Origin: Verpa conica
Taxonomy: Eukaryota > Ascomycota > Pezizomycetes > Pezizales > Morchellaceae
Direction: 5' to 3'
NCBI GenBank assembly: GCA_033030425.1
Contig: JAUFSD010000002.1
Coordinates: forward strand, 868,001 to 932,000
Length of the DNA stretch: 64,000 nucleotides
Under the pieces are notes generated by a model. That model saw only the letters and a list, made by a program, of their open reading frames with translations, searched no databases and was not told where the DNA came from. Within the stretch, counting starts at the first letter, position 1; each line of letters starts with the position of its first letter. The position numbers and the translations under genes are program-made. Shown here one piece after another: positions 11,214 to 22,734 of this stretch.

Positions 11214-12084
11214 GAGAGTGTTCTAGTTGCATAAATACCGTACATGTAATAACCAGATGTAGATGGCTTTTACAGTCAAAAGCTCGGGCCTTCAAGCAAT
11301 CTCTTGGGAAATCTAATAGGGCTGTGGCCTGTGTTCGCACTGTCTTATCTTCAATGCATCAGTACATGTAATCACAGAAGAATCAGTGAATAAATCCTAG
11401 GTGTAGGGAGCACTAGAAACCTACTGCCCCCGTTATTCCCATTTTCTATAGAAGAGTGTGAGTTTCTCCATAGATTGAGGCTCTGAGAGGCTTAATGCGA
11501 CTGATCTACCCGCGGTGTGGAAAAAAGCCCACGTTGCCCTGGCAACACACCTCTGACGTGTGACGAGTAGATCAGCCCTACAACACTGCAGATATTCAAG
11601 GGGCCTTTTACTAGTAAATACTAGAATCTAACTGAGAGACTCTCAAGAAAGAAAAATAAGATACCAACTTCCAAGAATCTCCACTTTTAAAGTGAAGCAC
11701 ACGTGCGCCAAGAAAGCGCGCCGTTGATTGTGAACCCCAGCATTGGGGCCGGGAGCGGGCCTAATTGGGTGAGCGCAGTGTGCAGGGGTTTGTGCAAGGT
11801 GCCGCACCCAACGACACCCAGTCGCGAATCGCGACCTCCCTCCTTCCCTCTTTCCCCCCCCATACGCAACCACCACATTCTCTTTTGATTTCAACAATTG
11901 GCTTCTTTTTTGTCGATTCAGAGAGTCTTACGTGTTTGCTACCCTCCATCATTTTCCATCAGCTTTTTAATTTCTTCTAGAGTTTTTGTCCTTTTTTACA
12001 GCTGCTTTTCCTTCTCCCGGTTCGAGTTTTGACCCCAACTCTTTACCGTCTTTACGTCTTTTTTTTCCACATCAACCTCCGAAA
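11214..12084. other. intergenic with foldback element
   Basis: Two TACATGTA palindromes (11241-11248, 11363-11370) and a 75-bp structure of inverted arms (11501-11575) lie here. CT-rich DNA at 11830-12080 is the likely leader of the next gene. The short overlapping frames on both strands at 11640-11980 are not supported. Confidence 0.5.
11501..11575. repeat. small inverted-repeat (foldback) element
   Basis: Nested inverted arms: CTGATCTAC (11501-11509) with GTAGATCAG (11567-11575); GGTGTG (11514-11519) with CACACC (11546-11551); and GTTGCC (11533-11538) with GGCAAC (11541-11546). The last two right arms touch, so not all pairs form at once. I see no clear target duplication, so origin is open. 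Confidence 0.4.
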
Positions 12085-15000
12085 ATGAATTCATCAATCT
12101 TCTACTCTACACCTAAATCATCAAAACCCTACAACTTTGGTCAGGATGAAGTCGACTACGGTTTTCAACCCACCTGGGCAATCGTACCTCAGACACAGAG
12201 CGTACCCCAGGTAGCATTCGACACGTCCCCCAAAATCTCCCGTGACCAGCTTCTCGGAACTGCCCGCAAACCCATCTGGGAGGAATCCAGAGAGAAGTTT
12301 GAGCGTGAGGAGGCAAAGACACTGCAGCTTCAGATGGAACTCGATAGATCCGATCGTTTGGCGTTACACTCCATTGCGACTCTCTTCTCCGTTGCCTCTG
12401 GTCTCTTTAATATCGTTGGTACTACATTTGTCTATGCCGGAAGGGTATTGGGTGCAGTCAATGATGGTGCTATCAAGATGAGGAAATACGTCATTTCAAA
12501 AAAGGCAGGGCAGAATAGGTTGACTCCGATGGAGAGGAAGATTCGTAAGAAGAGGGCTACCACCAGCAAGAAGTCAGCCAAGAGTGCCATTTTCGATAGC
12601 GATAGTGAGACTGCCGAGAGTGATGGTTCCGATACCGATACAGATGGGGATATGAATGGGACTCAGAGTATGCTTGCTATGCCACCGCATATGGTTGGAG
12701 CTACACCGTAAGTTCTCTTCCCTTAGCAGCCCCCGATTTTGAACTTAGTCATTAATATTCTATAGGAGAATTGTTCGTGATTCACGCCGAGTTTCCCGTA
12801 CTTCAGCACCGGCTCCTAAATTCTCTTCGCCTACTGCAATGAGAAGCCGACGTAAGGGTCCTAAAACCCCCGCTCAAAAACGTAGAGTTCGTTTCGAAGA
12901 TGATTCTACTACTCCCACTAGTTCTCGAAGAAACAATGCTCCCAACACCCCCGCATTTGTTTTCAACACACCTAAGGATAAGAAGAGGGGAATGGGCAAG
13001 AAAGACGAATTTAAAATGAATTTCCGAAGACACGAGTTTCAGCCCTGGGTTGATTATCTACACTCGTTCGGATGGTCACGTGGAGCTTTCAGAACTGCTT
13101 TGACTAATCTCGAACTACCAACTGAAATCATTATGGATCTTTATGAAAGACGCGAGAAAACTCCCAAAGCCTGGCAGACACTTATCAAAGCGCATAGCAG
13201 CGATGGTTTTGCAGAGAGACTCAGGATGACTGTTCCAGATGTTGTCTTTCCCGAACCCACTGATTGGGAGGTTCTAAGTCAGAAGTCAGGCGTAAAGGTT
13301 TCATCCGAGAGTCGTCTACAGCAAGTCGATGGAAAGTGTGTAGTTTGCAGGGGAATGTCATGGGCTGGAAAGGTTTACACTAGAGAAATCGTGGAAGGAG
13401 AAGATGTCCCTTGTTTGAGCCATCACAAATCCGTTATTCCATATACCCCTGCAGAACTGAGAGAAATATCTCTCACCAATAGTGACCCAGTCTTCAGGAG
13501 GTGGTGTCAAGAGTCACGCTGGGATTGGATCTTTGTTGATGCACCACTCGATGGCCTTAATGAGGATGGAAGCAAGTGGAAAATCCCCAATGACGACCCG
13601 AGACTTCGTCATATCACCCGCCTCGGCGATCCAGAGAATCTGGCACACCCTACGGATGCGACAAGATATGCACTTTTCCACGATTTGACAGCACAGTACT
13701 CTCGTCAGGATTTGGCTGCAAGAAGGTTTATCAATGGAATCGAAAGTACCGGCAATCTGGTACTCGCGGAAAAACTCAAGAAGATGGACTTGGAACGGAA
13801 GAGAAAACAAGTCGATGTACAGTGGCTTTGCGTTCGACAGGTTAAAGTTGTTATCAAAGGTAAGGACGGAGCTGTTCGGCATGGCCGAAAACGATCATGC
13901 AGCGATGATGATTTTCAGGACATCAATTCGAAAAAGGCTAGAAGTGAAGCAGTTGTCGCTGCCGCCAAACCAGCCCGCAGGATCGCTAGCCCGAGGAAAC
14001 CACTTACGAAGTCGGCCACCAATGGCAGCACCACCACCGTTAATACCAATAAAATAATCCCTACAACGATCTTTGAAGAACCCGCTCTCAAGATCCCAGC
14101 ACCATTTGACCCTGTCGAACTTAAAAAAATCAGACTCGCTCCGCCAACGGACAACACTATCAAAGACCCCGATAGGCTTTTCCAACTACGACACGAGCAG
14201 AGCACCCGCTTTTCACCAAAACCGAAGAAGAACGTGGAGTTTAACATCATCACCGAGAACCACTACCCGCTATCCAAGGAGGAACTGGCCGCAGAAAAAT
14301 ACAACGAGGAATGCAAGCGTATGGACGAGCTTCGCAGGCTCCGGGAGGAGGAAGAAATTTTATGTAGGAAGGAGAAGGAGGAAGAAGCCGAGAGGGGGGG
14401 AAATGGCCCTAACACTAATAAAAATAATGGTAACTCACCCCCTGGCCCCGGGTATAGGCCTGAGTCTGGATCGGGATCGGAATCGGAACCAGGACCGAAA
14501 TCTGACGATATTTGTAGCGGAGGGCAGAAAATTCGACCAAGAGTTAGCGGCGAACGGCAAAAATGTTATGCGGGCAGTGGGGCGGGGGTAACAAGGGTAA
14601 GTAAAGGGCATGGGAAAGGCAAAGGGAAAGGGAAAGGGAGGGGGGAAAATAGCGCGTCGGACTTTATTAAAGAAGTCCGAGTGAAGCATTGGGAGGCCCT
14701 CATGGAGGTGGAGGAAAAGAAAAGGAAGGATCGGGAGGCAGAAGAGGTCCGGCTACTCGAGGAGTATGCCGAGATGAGACGGAGGGAGGAGGCGGGGAAT
14801 ATTACAAGGCTATTTAATAAAAACCTGTTGGAGCGGTTAAATGCCCAACAGGCATTAATCACTGCTCGTCTGTCCAAAGCCGTAGAGGGTCCCGCCAACC
14901 TGGCGAAGCTAATGTTCCGTGTTGCGCCTAGTGTTGCGCCTTCTAACACTCCTAATCCCTCCGCTAACCACCCAACTTCTCTAGCTTCTCAACCTCCCCC

Positions 15001-15409
15001 GACTATCTCCCATGCGGCCGACAACCGCATAATCAGGGATGAGGAAATGGGTGAGGAAGAGGAAAAGGAAAAGGAGGATGTGGTAATGGGAAGGGAGGAG
15101 GAAAAAGAGGAGGAAAAAGAGGAGGAAAAAGAGGATGAGGATATGGAGAAGGCGGGAAAGGCGGAAAAGGTAGAGAAGAAGATTTGGAAGGGAAAGGGGA
15201 AAAAGAGGGATGTGGTCATGAATGACTGGGCGGAGCCAGATAGTAGTGATCAGGAGGTGGTGGAGGAGGACGAAGGGGGTAACGAGAGTGAGGGGGATGG
15301 GTGTGGGGATGGGCAGATGGAAACTGTGGCCGAGTACGCTACCAGGCGGGAGGTAGCTGATCTTCAGAAGGAGGATCGCCACGAGAGGTGGCTAAAGGCT
15401 CGCAAGTAG
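12085..15409 (+). CDS. large uncharacterised charged protein
   Basis: Two exons, 12085-12707 and 12766-15409, are joined over a 58-nt intron (GTAAGT..TATAG) and give 1088 residues. I chose the ATG at 12085 (GAAAATGAA) because the open frame further upstream has no ATG. Residues about 92-120 form a hydrophobic stretch (HSIATLFSVASGLFNIVGTT) that may be a membrane or amphipathic helix. An ordered region follows at about 285-470 (RHEFQPWVDYLHSFGWSRG..), with C399-x2-C402 and C424-x2-H427 as a possible metal site. The rest is low complexity: Lys/Arg-rich segments, a Gly-Lys run (KGKGKGKGRG), predicted coiled coils at about 720-870 and a Glu/Lys run at about 970-1030. No family is recognised. The hydrophobic helix and the charged tail make location hard to infer. 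Confidence 0.75.
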
Positions 15410-16130
15410 GGGAGTGTGTTTCTTTTTTGTCGTTTCTGTCGTTTCCTTTTTTATTCGTTTTTCTTTTCTGTTTTCTCTTTTCCCGTTTTCTTTTGTCTTC
15501 TTGTTCCGCATTTTGTTTTCTTTTGCTTCTTTCCTTTTTGTCTTGTTTTTGTTCTGTTTTTTGTTTGCCTCCGAGCTGTTTATAAAAAAGTTTTTTATTT
15601 ATTTATACAGTCTCATCGTTCTTGTGTGATACAATGCTTCTTAGGTCTTGGGTTTTTTTAAAGTGATTTTATTCTTCATTGGGCGTTCTTCGTTTTCTTT
15701 GTATATTATGTATAATTGTCTATATGGGTCTAATCTTAGGTTACTAACACTTATTAATAATGGAGCTGTTCTTTTAGCCGGAACATTTTGTATTTCGGAG
15801 TAGTGTTTTTTAGGTACTATGGAGGAGCTAGTGCCTACCGTGTAGAAGGTAAAATAGGTAATTATCTCACCTCCGAAATTCCTTCTACCAGGTCCGCAGC
15901 TACTTATAGAAGAAATTCCCCTCTAAGGTAATAGTCCTACGGATAAGAATCATCGCTAACATATTATAGTAGATATAAATGCAGAGATTTGTTGGATATT
16001 TGCGATGAATACAAAAATCCACAAACCACCTCAGCTGTCCTCCCCCTCCCCCTCCCCCCTTAAAAAGGGGGGGAACTCCGAAAATCGTACAACTCCCATG
16101 CTAAAAGAATTAAGGCAAACTGTACACATC
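15410..16130. other. intergenic between convergent 3' ends
   Basis: T-rich downstream DNA of the large charged-protein gene (15415-15600 is an almost pure T/C tract with T runs), then AT-rich sequence. A hairpin with arms GTAGAAGG (15842-15849) and CCTTCTAC (15881-15888) is present, and a second C6/G6 hairpin lies at 16054-16072. No gene is supported. Confidence 0.5.
16054..16072. repeat. C6/G6 hairpin
   Basis: Six C (16054-16059), a seven-base AT-rich loop and six G (16067-16072) form a strong short hairpin. It lies about 60 nt past the stop codon of the minus-strand membrane-protein gene, so it could sit in that 3' untranslated region. Confidence 0.5.
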
Positions 16131-16709
16131 TCACGAATGAAAGTACGATCCATTATATTGAGCACCGGCCCATCTCCCCCGCTCAAAACCTCCATTCATC
16201 TCCGGATACCCATCACCATCCCTCCCCCCAACCAAACGCACATTATCCGGGTAATCGTAGTGTTCCGGAGCAGTATCAGAACTAAGACTACTAGGCGTAC
16301 GCTGGAGAATCAAGTTCTGACTCTGCCTCGACTCCATTTCGAGTTGTTTGCGCTTAGACCTCGAGCGTCTCCACAAGAAGACCCCAACAGTTGCGAGAAT
16401 AATTACTGCGAAGCAGCCAATTAAGACACCGATTATCATTCCAGTGGTTTTGGTACTAGTTCAATTAAGAATGTTAGTGATGTTGGTAACGCGGTGAGGT
16501 GTGGTTACATACAATAGTTGAGTGCCTTCTGAAGACGTGTTGGCTCCAGCTGTGGGAGTATCTCCGTCGAGACCTGGGGGTTCTCGTGTGAGTAGAAGGG
16601 AGTTTATTCGAGGCAATGCATAGGTAGGTGACGTAAAGACCCCCAAGAGGGTAGCTGTTATCAGATACACTTTAGCTGAGAGAGGGCTATAATGGGTGTG
16701 ACAAGCCAT
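16131..16709 (-). CDS. small single-pass membrane protein
   Basis: Two exons, 16709-16513 and 16455-16131, are joined over a 57-nt intron (GTATGT..CTAG) and give 173 residues. An N-terminal signal sequence (about 1-32, ending near TYALP) is followed by a short Ser/Thr-rich outside part of about 35 residues. A transmembrane helix then begins at MIIGVLIGCFAVIILATVGV, with a stop-transfer cluster RRSRSKRK. The cytoplasmic tail of about 75 residues is Ser/Gln-rich, then Gly/Asp-rich. This type I layout recalls Mid2/WSC-like surface sensors but lacks a recognisable WSC domain. The intron was placed because it joins SSEGTQLF to TKTTG and the helix in frame. Function is unknown. Confidence 0.78.
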
Positions 16710-17333
16710 GGTAGGAATTAAGGGTATTAGTGATTCTTAGTATTCACAAATGTTTACGCGTCGCAAGAAATGTAAAAGTACCTCTGAACGAATTGCACCC
16801 CCTCTTTATAAAAGCCATAGTTTAGCCGTATGGGCTGAGGCCCTCAGCCTCACCATTTATGAGACTTAGCTGTAAGGAATGTTGGCTTAGGAATGCAGTC
16901 ATCCCAGCCCTGTGTGTGGTCCCTGGGTGTTTTTAGTAAATCCCGGAGAAGTAGAGGCTAAGTAGTAGGACATGTCTGTGCCGCACACGCACTTACATAT
17001 TAATTTACATAAATAGTCCTATCGTGTATCCTCTATACCCATGAAAGGTCTATTACTTGTGTCTTGGAAGCTAATTAACCGCTCAAACATTTGAGTCTTT
17101 AGCGATCACTCGGCGCTTCTTGCTTAGTCAGTCTTGAGTTGTAGTTCATTCGATCTCTGCTTTGATATAAATTCGTTAAATTACATCCACTAGCCGTATT
17201 GATACTTTATAACTAAAAAAGATTACTATAAAGTAGAGAATCTCCTATTAACAATCCAGATAAAACCAACCATCATATAATCAACCAAGGAAATGGAAAT
17301 GGAATATCCCATAAAGAAACAAACAAAATCGGA
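16710..17333. other. intergenic, promoter of membrane-protein gene
   Basis: The region lies between the start of the membrane-protein gene (16709) and the end of the ankyrin gene (17334), both on the minus strand. It contains a TATA candidate at 16804-16812. Nothing else is supported. Confidence 0.5.
16804..16812 (-). promoter_or_regulatory. possible TATA box of the membrane-protein gene
   Basis: TTTATAAAG on the minus strand, about 95-100 nt upstream of the ATG at 16709. Good consensus but no transcript evidence. Confidence 0.4.
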
Positions 17334-18683
17334 TCAAACACCTTGATCCACCAACTTTATTGATTCTTTCGCAATAATCATTTCAGCAATCTCCAAGTAT
17401 TTGTTGCCAACCGCTACAGCCAAAGGCGTCAATCCATCAGAACGCGCCATCGCCGTATCCGCTCCCCTATCCAACAAAAATCTAGCCGTATCAACGTGAC
17501 CAAACATTGCAGCTTTATGGAGGGCCGTCTCGTAGTCATCGTTTTGATGATCGATACAATCCTCATATTCCAGAAGAACTGCCAGCATCTGATCATGACC
17601 GTATTGCGCAGCAAGATGAAAAGCACTCTCGCCATTGGCATTTGGAAATATGACCTCTGCATCGTATGCGAGGAGATACTTGACAATTGTAAGGACTACC
17701 CCGTTTGGAACCGGCTCAAGTCCTTGAGTTGACCCCTCTGACGCTTTCTTGACGTACTTTGCTGAGAGGTGGAGGGAGTTGTCTCCGTGACAGTCTTGAT
17801 CATTCGGGTCGGCCCCGTAGAACAGAAGGAGCTCAACTGTCTCCGTTTTGCCAGCGCTGACAGCGTAGTGAAGAGGTGTATTCATCCCCCAGGGGGTGCT
17901 AGCACTAGAGTCGAGACCTTGATCTAGTAGAATCTGGACAACTTCGTTGTGACCACCTGCTGAGGCTTGGTGGAGAGCAGTGTCTCCGTCGTCGTCGTAA
18001 GACAACGCCCAGATATTGGCACCGTTATTCACAAAGAGCATGAGAACTTCTGCCTTGCCATGAATAGCAGCGACCTGGAGAGGGGTCCCTGTGCCCTCCA
18101 TATAGGCTTCAATATCGGCCCCAGCTATATAGGTAAAACAATTAGCCACCAGGTATATTACTCCAAGGAGAGAGAAGATACCATCTAGGAGATAGTTAAT
18201 AATATTAAAGTTACCACCAATAGCAGCAGCATGAAGAGCAGTCAACCCAACTGGTGTATTTTCATCTCTCATGCATCTTTCCTCATTCACGAAACCTTCG
18301 TCAAGGAACCTCTGAAACCATTCTTCATCACCGATTGCCGCCGCCCAACAAAGTTGGCTACGCTTTCCGCCCTCCTCTTCAATCTTGAAGGTAAGAATTG
18401 GTAGGAGGATCTTTTGAAAAAAGGCATTAGTGGGATAGGCTTCGATGAGGCTCTTGACTCCATAGCTATCAAGCAATTCAACAACACTATGAATAAGCTC
18501 ATTAGGGAGACGTAGTAGCAACGATACTTTCGTATTATAGGGGAAATTAAGGGTTGGACCATGTTTAACGGTCACTGCTGAGGATGGTGGGCACTCAAAG
18601 GCTGCATGTTCGTCATGAATAGTCATGGCATCTAAAGAGCTATTGATGGAATCTATTGGTAGAGGAACAGGCTTGGAGGCCAT
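17334..18683 (-). CDS. F-box-like ankyrin-repeat protein
   Basis: The frame is open for 449 codons, but I read it as two exons, 18683-18182 and 18124-17334. The 57-nt stretch between them is an intron (GTATCT..TATAG) that happens to be a multiple of three without a stop. Removing it gives NYLLDAGADIEAY, a regular ankyrin repeat; keeping it inserts 19 hydrophobic residues into that repeat. The spliced product has 430 residues. Residues about 55-96 (LLRLPNELIHSVVELLDSYG) resemble an F-box. Seven or so ankyrin repeats follow to the C-terminus, with clear cores such as GLTALHAAA, DTALHQASAGGH, NTPLHYAVSAGK and ETALHKAAMFGH. Ankyrin repeats bind protein partners; an F-box would link them to SCF ubiquitin ligase, which is inference. 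Confidence 0.88.
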   Translation of the reverse strand: MASKPVPLPIDSINSSLDAMTIHDEHAAFECPPSSAVTVKHGPTLNFPYNTKVSLLLRLPNELIHSVVELLDSYGVKSLIEAYPTNAFFQKILLPILTFKIEEEGGKRSQLCWAAAIGDEEWFQRFLDEGFVNEERCMRDENTPVGLTALHAAAIGGNFNIINYLLDGIFSLLGVIYLVANCFTYIAGADIEAYMEGTGTPLQVAAIHGKAEVLMLFVNNGANIWALSYDDDGDTALHQASAGGHNEVVQILLDQGLDSSASTPWGMNTPLHYAVSAGKTETVELLLFYGADPNDQDCHGDNSLHLSAKYVKKASEGSTQGLEPVPNGVVLTIVKYLLAYDAEVIFPNANGESAFHLAAQYGHDQMLAVLLEYEDCIDHQNDDYETALHKAAMFGHVDTARFLLDRGADTAMARSDGLTPLAVAVGNKYLEIAEMIIAKESIKLVDQGV

Positions 18684-20270
18684 GATAAAAATACTTTAGT
18701 GATCTTCTTGAGGTCGCAAAGAGGGAGCTATGAGCTTTAGGGGTTAACAAGGAAAGCGGTGTCTCTATTAGCGAATACCAATGAGATAATGATAGTAGTC
18801 CAATGATAGCAATTAAAGGTAGCTCATCAAGTGAATAACAAAAGCAGTTGCAGGTGATAAGAGGGCTGCGGTGGTAAAAACGCTGTAGGTGAGAATCTGT
18901 AAAGAGAGTTGTGGTTAAAGAAGTAGAATAGTGGAGAACTAGCTATTTAAGCTCTTGTAGGCAAACTTATGCCAAGAGGTAAACATAATGGGGTATAGGA
19001 GGACCCAGACATCGTGCACAAACGATGCGATTCCAAGAGCCCCCGTATGTACTGCGTGACCAATAGGGAGTATATGTATTGAAGTAGCTAATGAATCTTT
19101 TGGATCTAGACTAGAGGCCTTATTAATAAAATATAAACATAAGATACAGCAGACAAAACGTCATATTCAAAATTTCCTACAACTACAAAAGTAACATTTC
19201 TTAAGCTTCTGAAACTCCGACCTACATGTAATTTATATACTAGCGAGCCTCGTCTCTCGCCCTAGAAATTAAATCCTACAATAAGTAAAATCAAAAATCA
19301 TTAGATAAATATCTACCTAATTAATAGATAAAAAAGGAATAGATACTTGCCAAGCTATACGAGTGATAACCCATGACGACGTACTACAAAAACATCATCA
19401 GCCACCATTACATGTAGCTCCCATCTAATATTATTGATATTACCTGGATTCAGTTATAAGCTTGAAAAATCACTCTAAGAGAAGTAGAGGCACAACCACC
19501 CAAACCCTCTATTTATCTTTTGACCACTGCATTTAGACTATGTAGTTCCATGTACTTATGGTTATTCATTCATTCATAGACAATGTAGTAAGTAAACTGG
19601 AATATAGGACCCAAGAATAATCACGCGGGTTAGCACACTATTTTGGTCTTAATCTATTTCATCCTCCATTAAATTACCTCTCCCCCTAGTGAGATTACTG
19701 ACAGTTTATTTCAAGTATTTTAGTATTTTAAAGAGGGGCCCTAAAGAATTCAAGGCGATTTGAGGAGCAGGCTGAAATATAACTACATAGTACCAAAAAC
19801 CCCAAATAAAGTCACATAATTAGCCAACGCATCAGTTAACTAACCCATACCTATCAGCTCAGTCACATAAAATTCGCAGTACTTATGATTAATTCATTCA
19901 TTCACAAAATTCGCAGCGCTATACCCAGATTAACAATGGCTTATATAACAGCCTGGAGCCATCTGAGGGAAGTGATTTCTAACCATAAGGCAACTTTACT
20001 CAAAGGTCTAATAACCAGGAATAAAAGGTACCATGGGAAAATAAAAGTACCATTACTTAAATATTTTAAGGGCCTCTATACCTTAAGTACTAGCTCAAGA
20101 GAAGACCGTTGTTGGTATGCTGACCTCTTACGTTAAAGAGCTTACAAATAAAGTATTCTCGCTTTTTTTTTATGCATAAGCCCCGCAATTACTTGTAGGT
20201 TTTTTTATTCAAGGGCATTCCCTACAACATTCCTCATATACAGCAAACACAATGGCCTATGATATTTCAT
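18684..20270. other. AT-rich intergenic region
   Basis: About 1.6 kb with no supported gene. It contains TACATGTA palindromes at 19223-19230 and 19409-19416, and an 11-bp direct repeat AAAATTCGCAG near 19868 and 19906. A frame at 19885-20136 has an ATG but no family signal. Confidence 0.5.
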
Positions 20271-21436
20271 TTACAATCCCGATCTCTTCGCCTCCGAATC
20301 GATGAGCGCATCCAAAGTTTCGTCCAATGACGGACCAGTTGGTTTCCACCCGAGAATCTTCCTTGCTCTAGACGCAGCACCACGAGAGTTTGTTCCCCAA
20401 AGTACATGACCGAATGGGTGCAAACTAATAATTTCATCTTGAGAGAGAGAAGCAACGTTGTTGGTCTTCACGTATCCCTTGGACTCTGCCTTAGATGCAA
20501 TCTTCTTGGCGAGTTCACCCCAAACCTATTCGTTTGTTAGCATGATTCAGCAGAGATACAAGGTAAAGTAGGAGGAAACAAACATGCTCGCCGTTCTCAG
20601 CAAAGTAGTAACCCTCAGCACCCCATGTAGCCTTCTTACCACCCTCTGCAGCGTCCTCAGTAAGCAACAGGTAGAGGTTCGATAGGTCGCTAACGTGGAC
20701 ATTGTTCCAGATAGACTTTCCGTTTGTAACTTGGAAACCTTCACCACGCTTTATGGTTAACCTGGTGAGCTCAGGCACCTGGGCGGAGCGGGTGTTTCCG
20801 GAGCCGGAACCAACACCGTAGATAGTAGGTGGGCAGACGATAGCGGTCTTGAGGTTATTCGAGTTACCACCAAGGACAATCGCATCTACATCACGGTGAA
20901 CATGTCCACTTTCGGGGAAAGAGGTAATCTCAGCAACGTCCGCAATATCATCGAACACTTTCTCGTCAGAAGATTTGCCAAATTCACCGAGGTTGAGATC
21001 AGGGAGGATAGCGGATCCGGAAGTATGGACCAGGTATCCAGGAGTGGTTTTCTTAGAGAGACCTGCGATAATAGATTTGGCTGAGGGGACGTGATCACAG
21101 TCAGCAAAGTGAAGGACGATGTCGGCTTTTTCGGACTCGGCTTCGATTACATCGGCGGAGTCAAGGTTCCCGGCAACGGTCTTGACGTTGGGGTATTTTG
21201 CGGTGAGGCTGGTGCCCTTTTTAGGATCTCTGACGAGAGCAGTAATGTCGTAATCGGGGTGCTTCGAGATGATGAGGTCGAGGGCAGCTCCTCCAATATA
21301 GCCTGATGCACCTGTACTAGAGTTTGAAGGTTGAATGTTAGTTATTTGATGATGACGACGGATGAATTACAGGAGGAATTGATGTAATTGAGTCTAAAAA
21401 GAAAGTAGAAGCTTACGCAAAGATCTTAGGAGCCAT
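20271..21436 (-). CDS. NAD-dependent epimerase/dehydratase (extended SDR)
   Basis: Three exons, 21436-21417, 21316-20584 and 20525-20271, are joined over introns of 100 and 58 nt, giving 335 residues. The first exon has only 20 nt and encodes MAPKIFA. Splicing then gives the dinucleotide-binding motif TGASGYIGG (G9-x2-G12-x2-G15) at the N-terminus, as in atypical/extended short-chain dehydrogenases. Further family signs are DADVIEAESEKADIVLHFAD, PGYLVHTSG, the PPTIYGVGSG segment and the late HVSDLSNLYLLL helix. The classical YxxxK pair is not obvious, which fits an atypical member. It probably acts on a nucleotide-linked or small carbonyl substrate in the cytosol. The substrate is not known. 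Confidence 0.87.
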
Positions 21437-22734
21437 TGTGTTGATAGTGACGAGAGTTTGTGTTTAACAAGTTAATACTAGAGAGAGGTAGTGGGTGTAG
21501 GATGAGTATCAGAAACAAAAGATGAAACTCAAGTGCGGGGGAGTTTGGTATTTAACATATTTAACAGCGTATATTCAGAACACCATTCTGCCCACTCTTT
21601 ACGTGACAGTCCCAGTCTAAATTGTGAGCATCACCACCCTTGCCGAGTTGTAAGTGGCGGGGTAATCAGCGCAGAGGCACATCCGCCTAGACGCGGATAT
21701 CTGCAAGCGGGATCTCTGTTTCGCATCTCCACCCCTCAGAGAGCAGAGTGTGGAGGGGTCAACCTGCAGTGCTTCCGGATCCCATCAACGGGCATAGCGA
21801 CTGATGAGTAATGTATGTACCTTCAACATAAGCCAACCGTATCCACAGCCGTATCGTCTAACTGGTACCCCGCTTAGATCCCAGCTAGAATTTGTAATAT
21901 ATAAAGGAAAATAACGAAATATGATAGAACAATCTTCTAAATACCTACTAGTTATAGTCTAGCACAAAGCGATATTTACATATACTAACACTATCAACGG
22001 CAGCCCCACTGACACAGTTCATTGGCTGGCCTGGCCCAGTTGCCATATAAGTACTAAATTTCGATATTAAAAGGGGCCCCCTTTCAAAAAAATCGTTAAA
22101 AGTAGCGGATCTTGTGGGCCGGCCCGAACCAGTGCATGAACCATACTATTTCAAAGAGGACTGGTATTAACACTAATCAACAATACCAAACCTCGGCTCC
22201 AGAATTTAAATCTCACACAGATTTCTACGCTGAGACGAGAATTAGAGTCGCCATATCAAGAACCAGTAGGAGATTACTGGAAATTTAAGTTTCTTTGATT
22301 TTGTAATTGAGCATGACACGACACCCTAAATGAAGGCCCTAATTTAATGGGGTACTATTATGTCTTATTAATCCTTTTAAATCGTATGCAGTCCCTTGGT
22401 TCTAATAAGGGATGTGTATGAGGTGTGGAGAGCCCCTAGTGATCTGATAGACCTCATATATTATATCACAAGTACTTGAAGACAACGACAGGGTGAACTT
22501 AACGCAAGCTATAATAAGACTCTATTAACTCCTGTTGTTTAGATGAACTATGATTTATTAGATAGATACTGTTTGGTGATTCTCAGAAGTCCAAGTTAGA
22601 TACAAGGCCATAGACAGGAATTCAATGCTTTGTTGGGATTAGGGAAAGTAGGGAAAGGCGAGAATGCTTAGTACCAGAGGAGAGAAAATCTAGACCCTTG
22701 AAAATTAAGCAAAGAAAAATCTGCCAGTAACATT
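21437..22734. other. intergenic, no gene seen
   Basis: About 1.3 kb between the epimerase start and the end of the next minus gene. A 92-codon frame at 21533-21811 has no family signal. No repeat is evident. Confidence 0.5.

Noticed and set aside
14981..15382. 133-codon antisense frame of Leu/Phe/Ser runs
   Set aside because: It is the complement of the Glu/Lys-rich coding repeat of the 12085-15409 gene.
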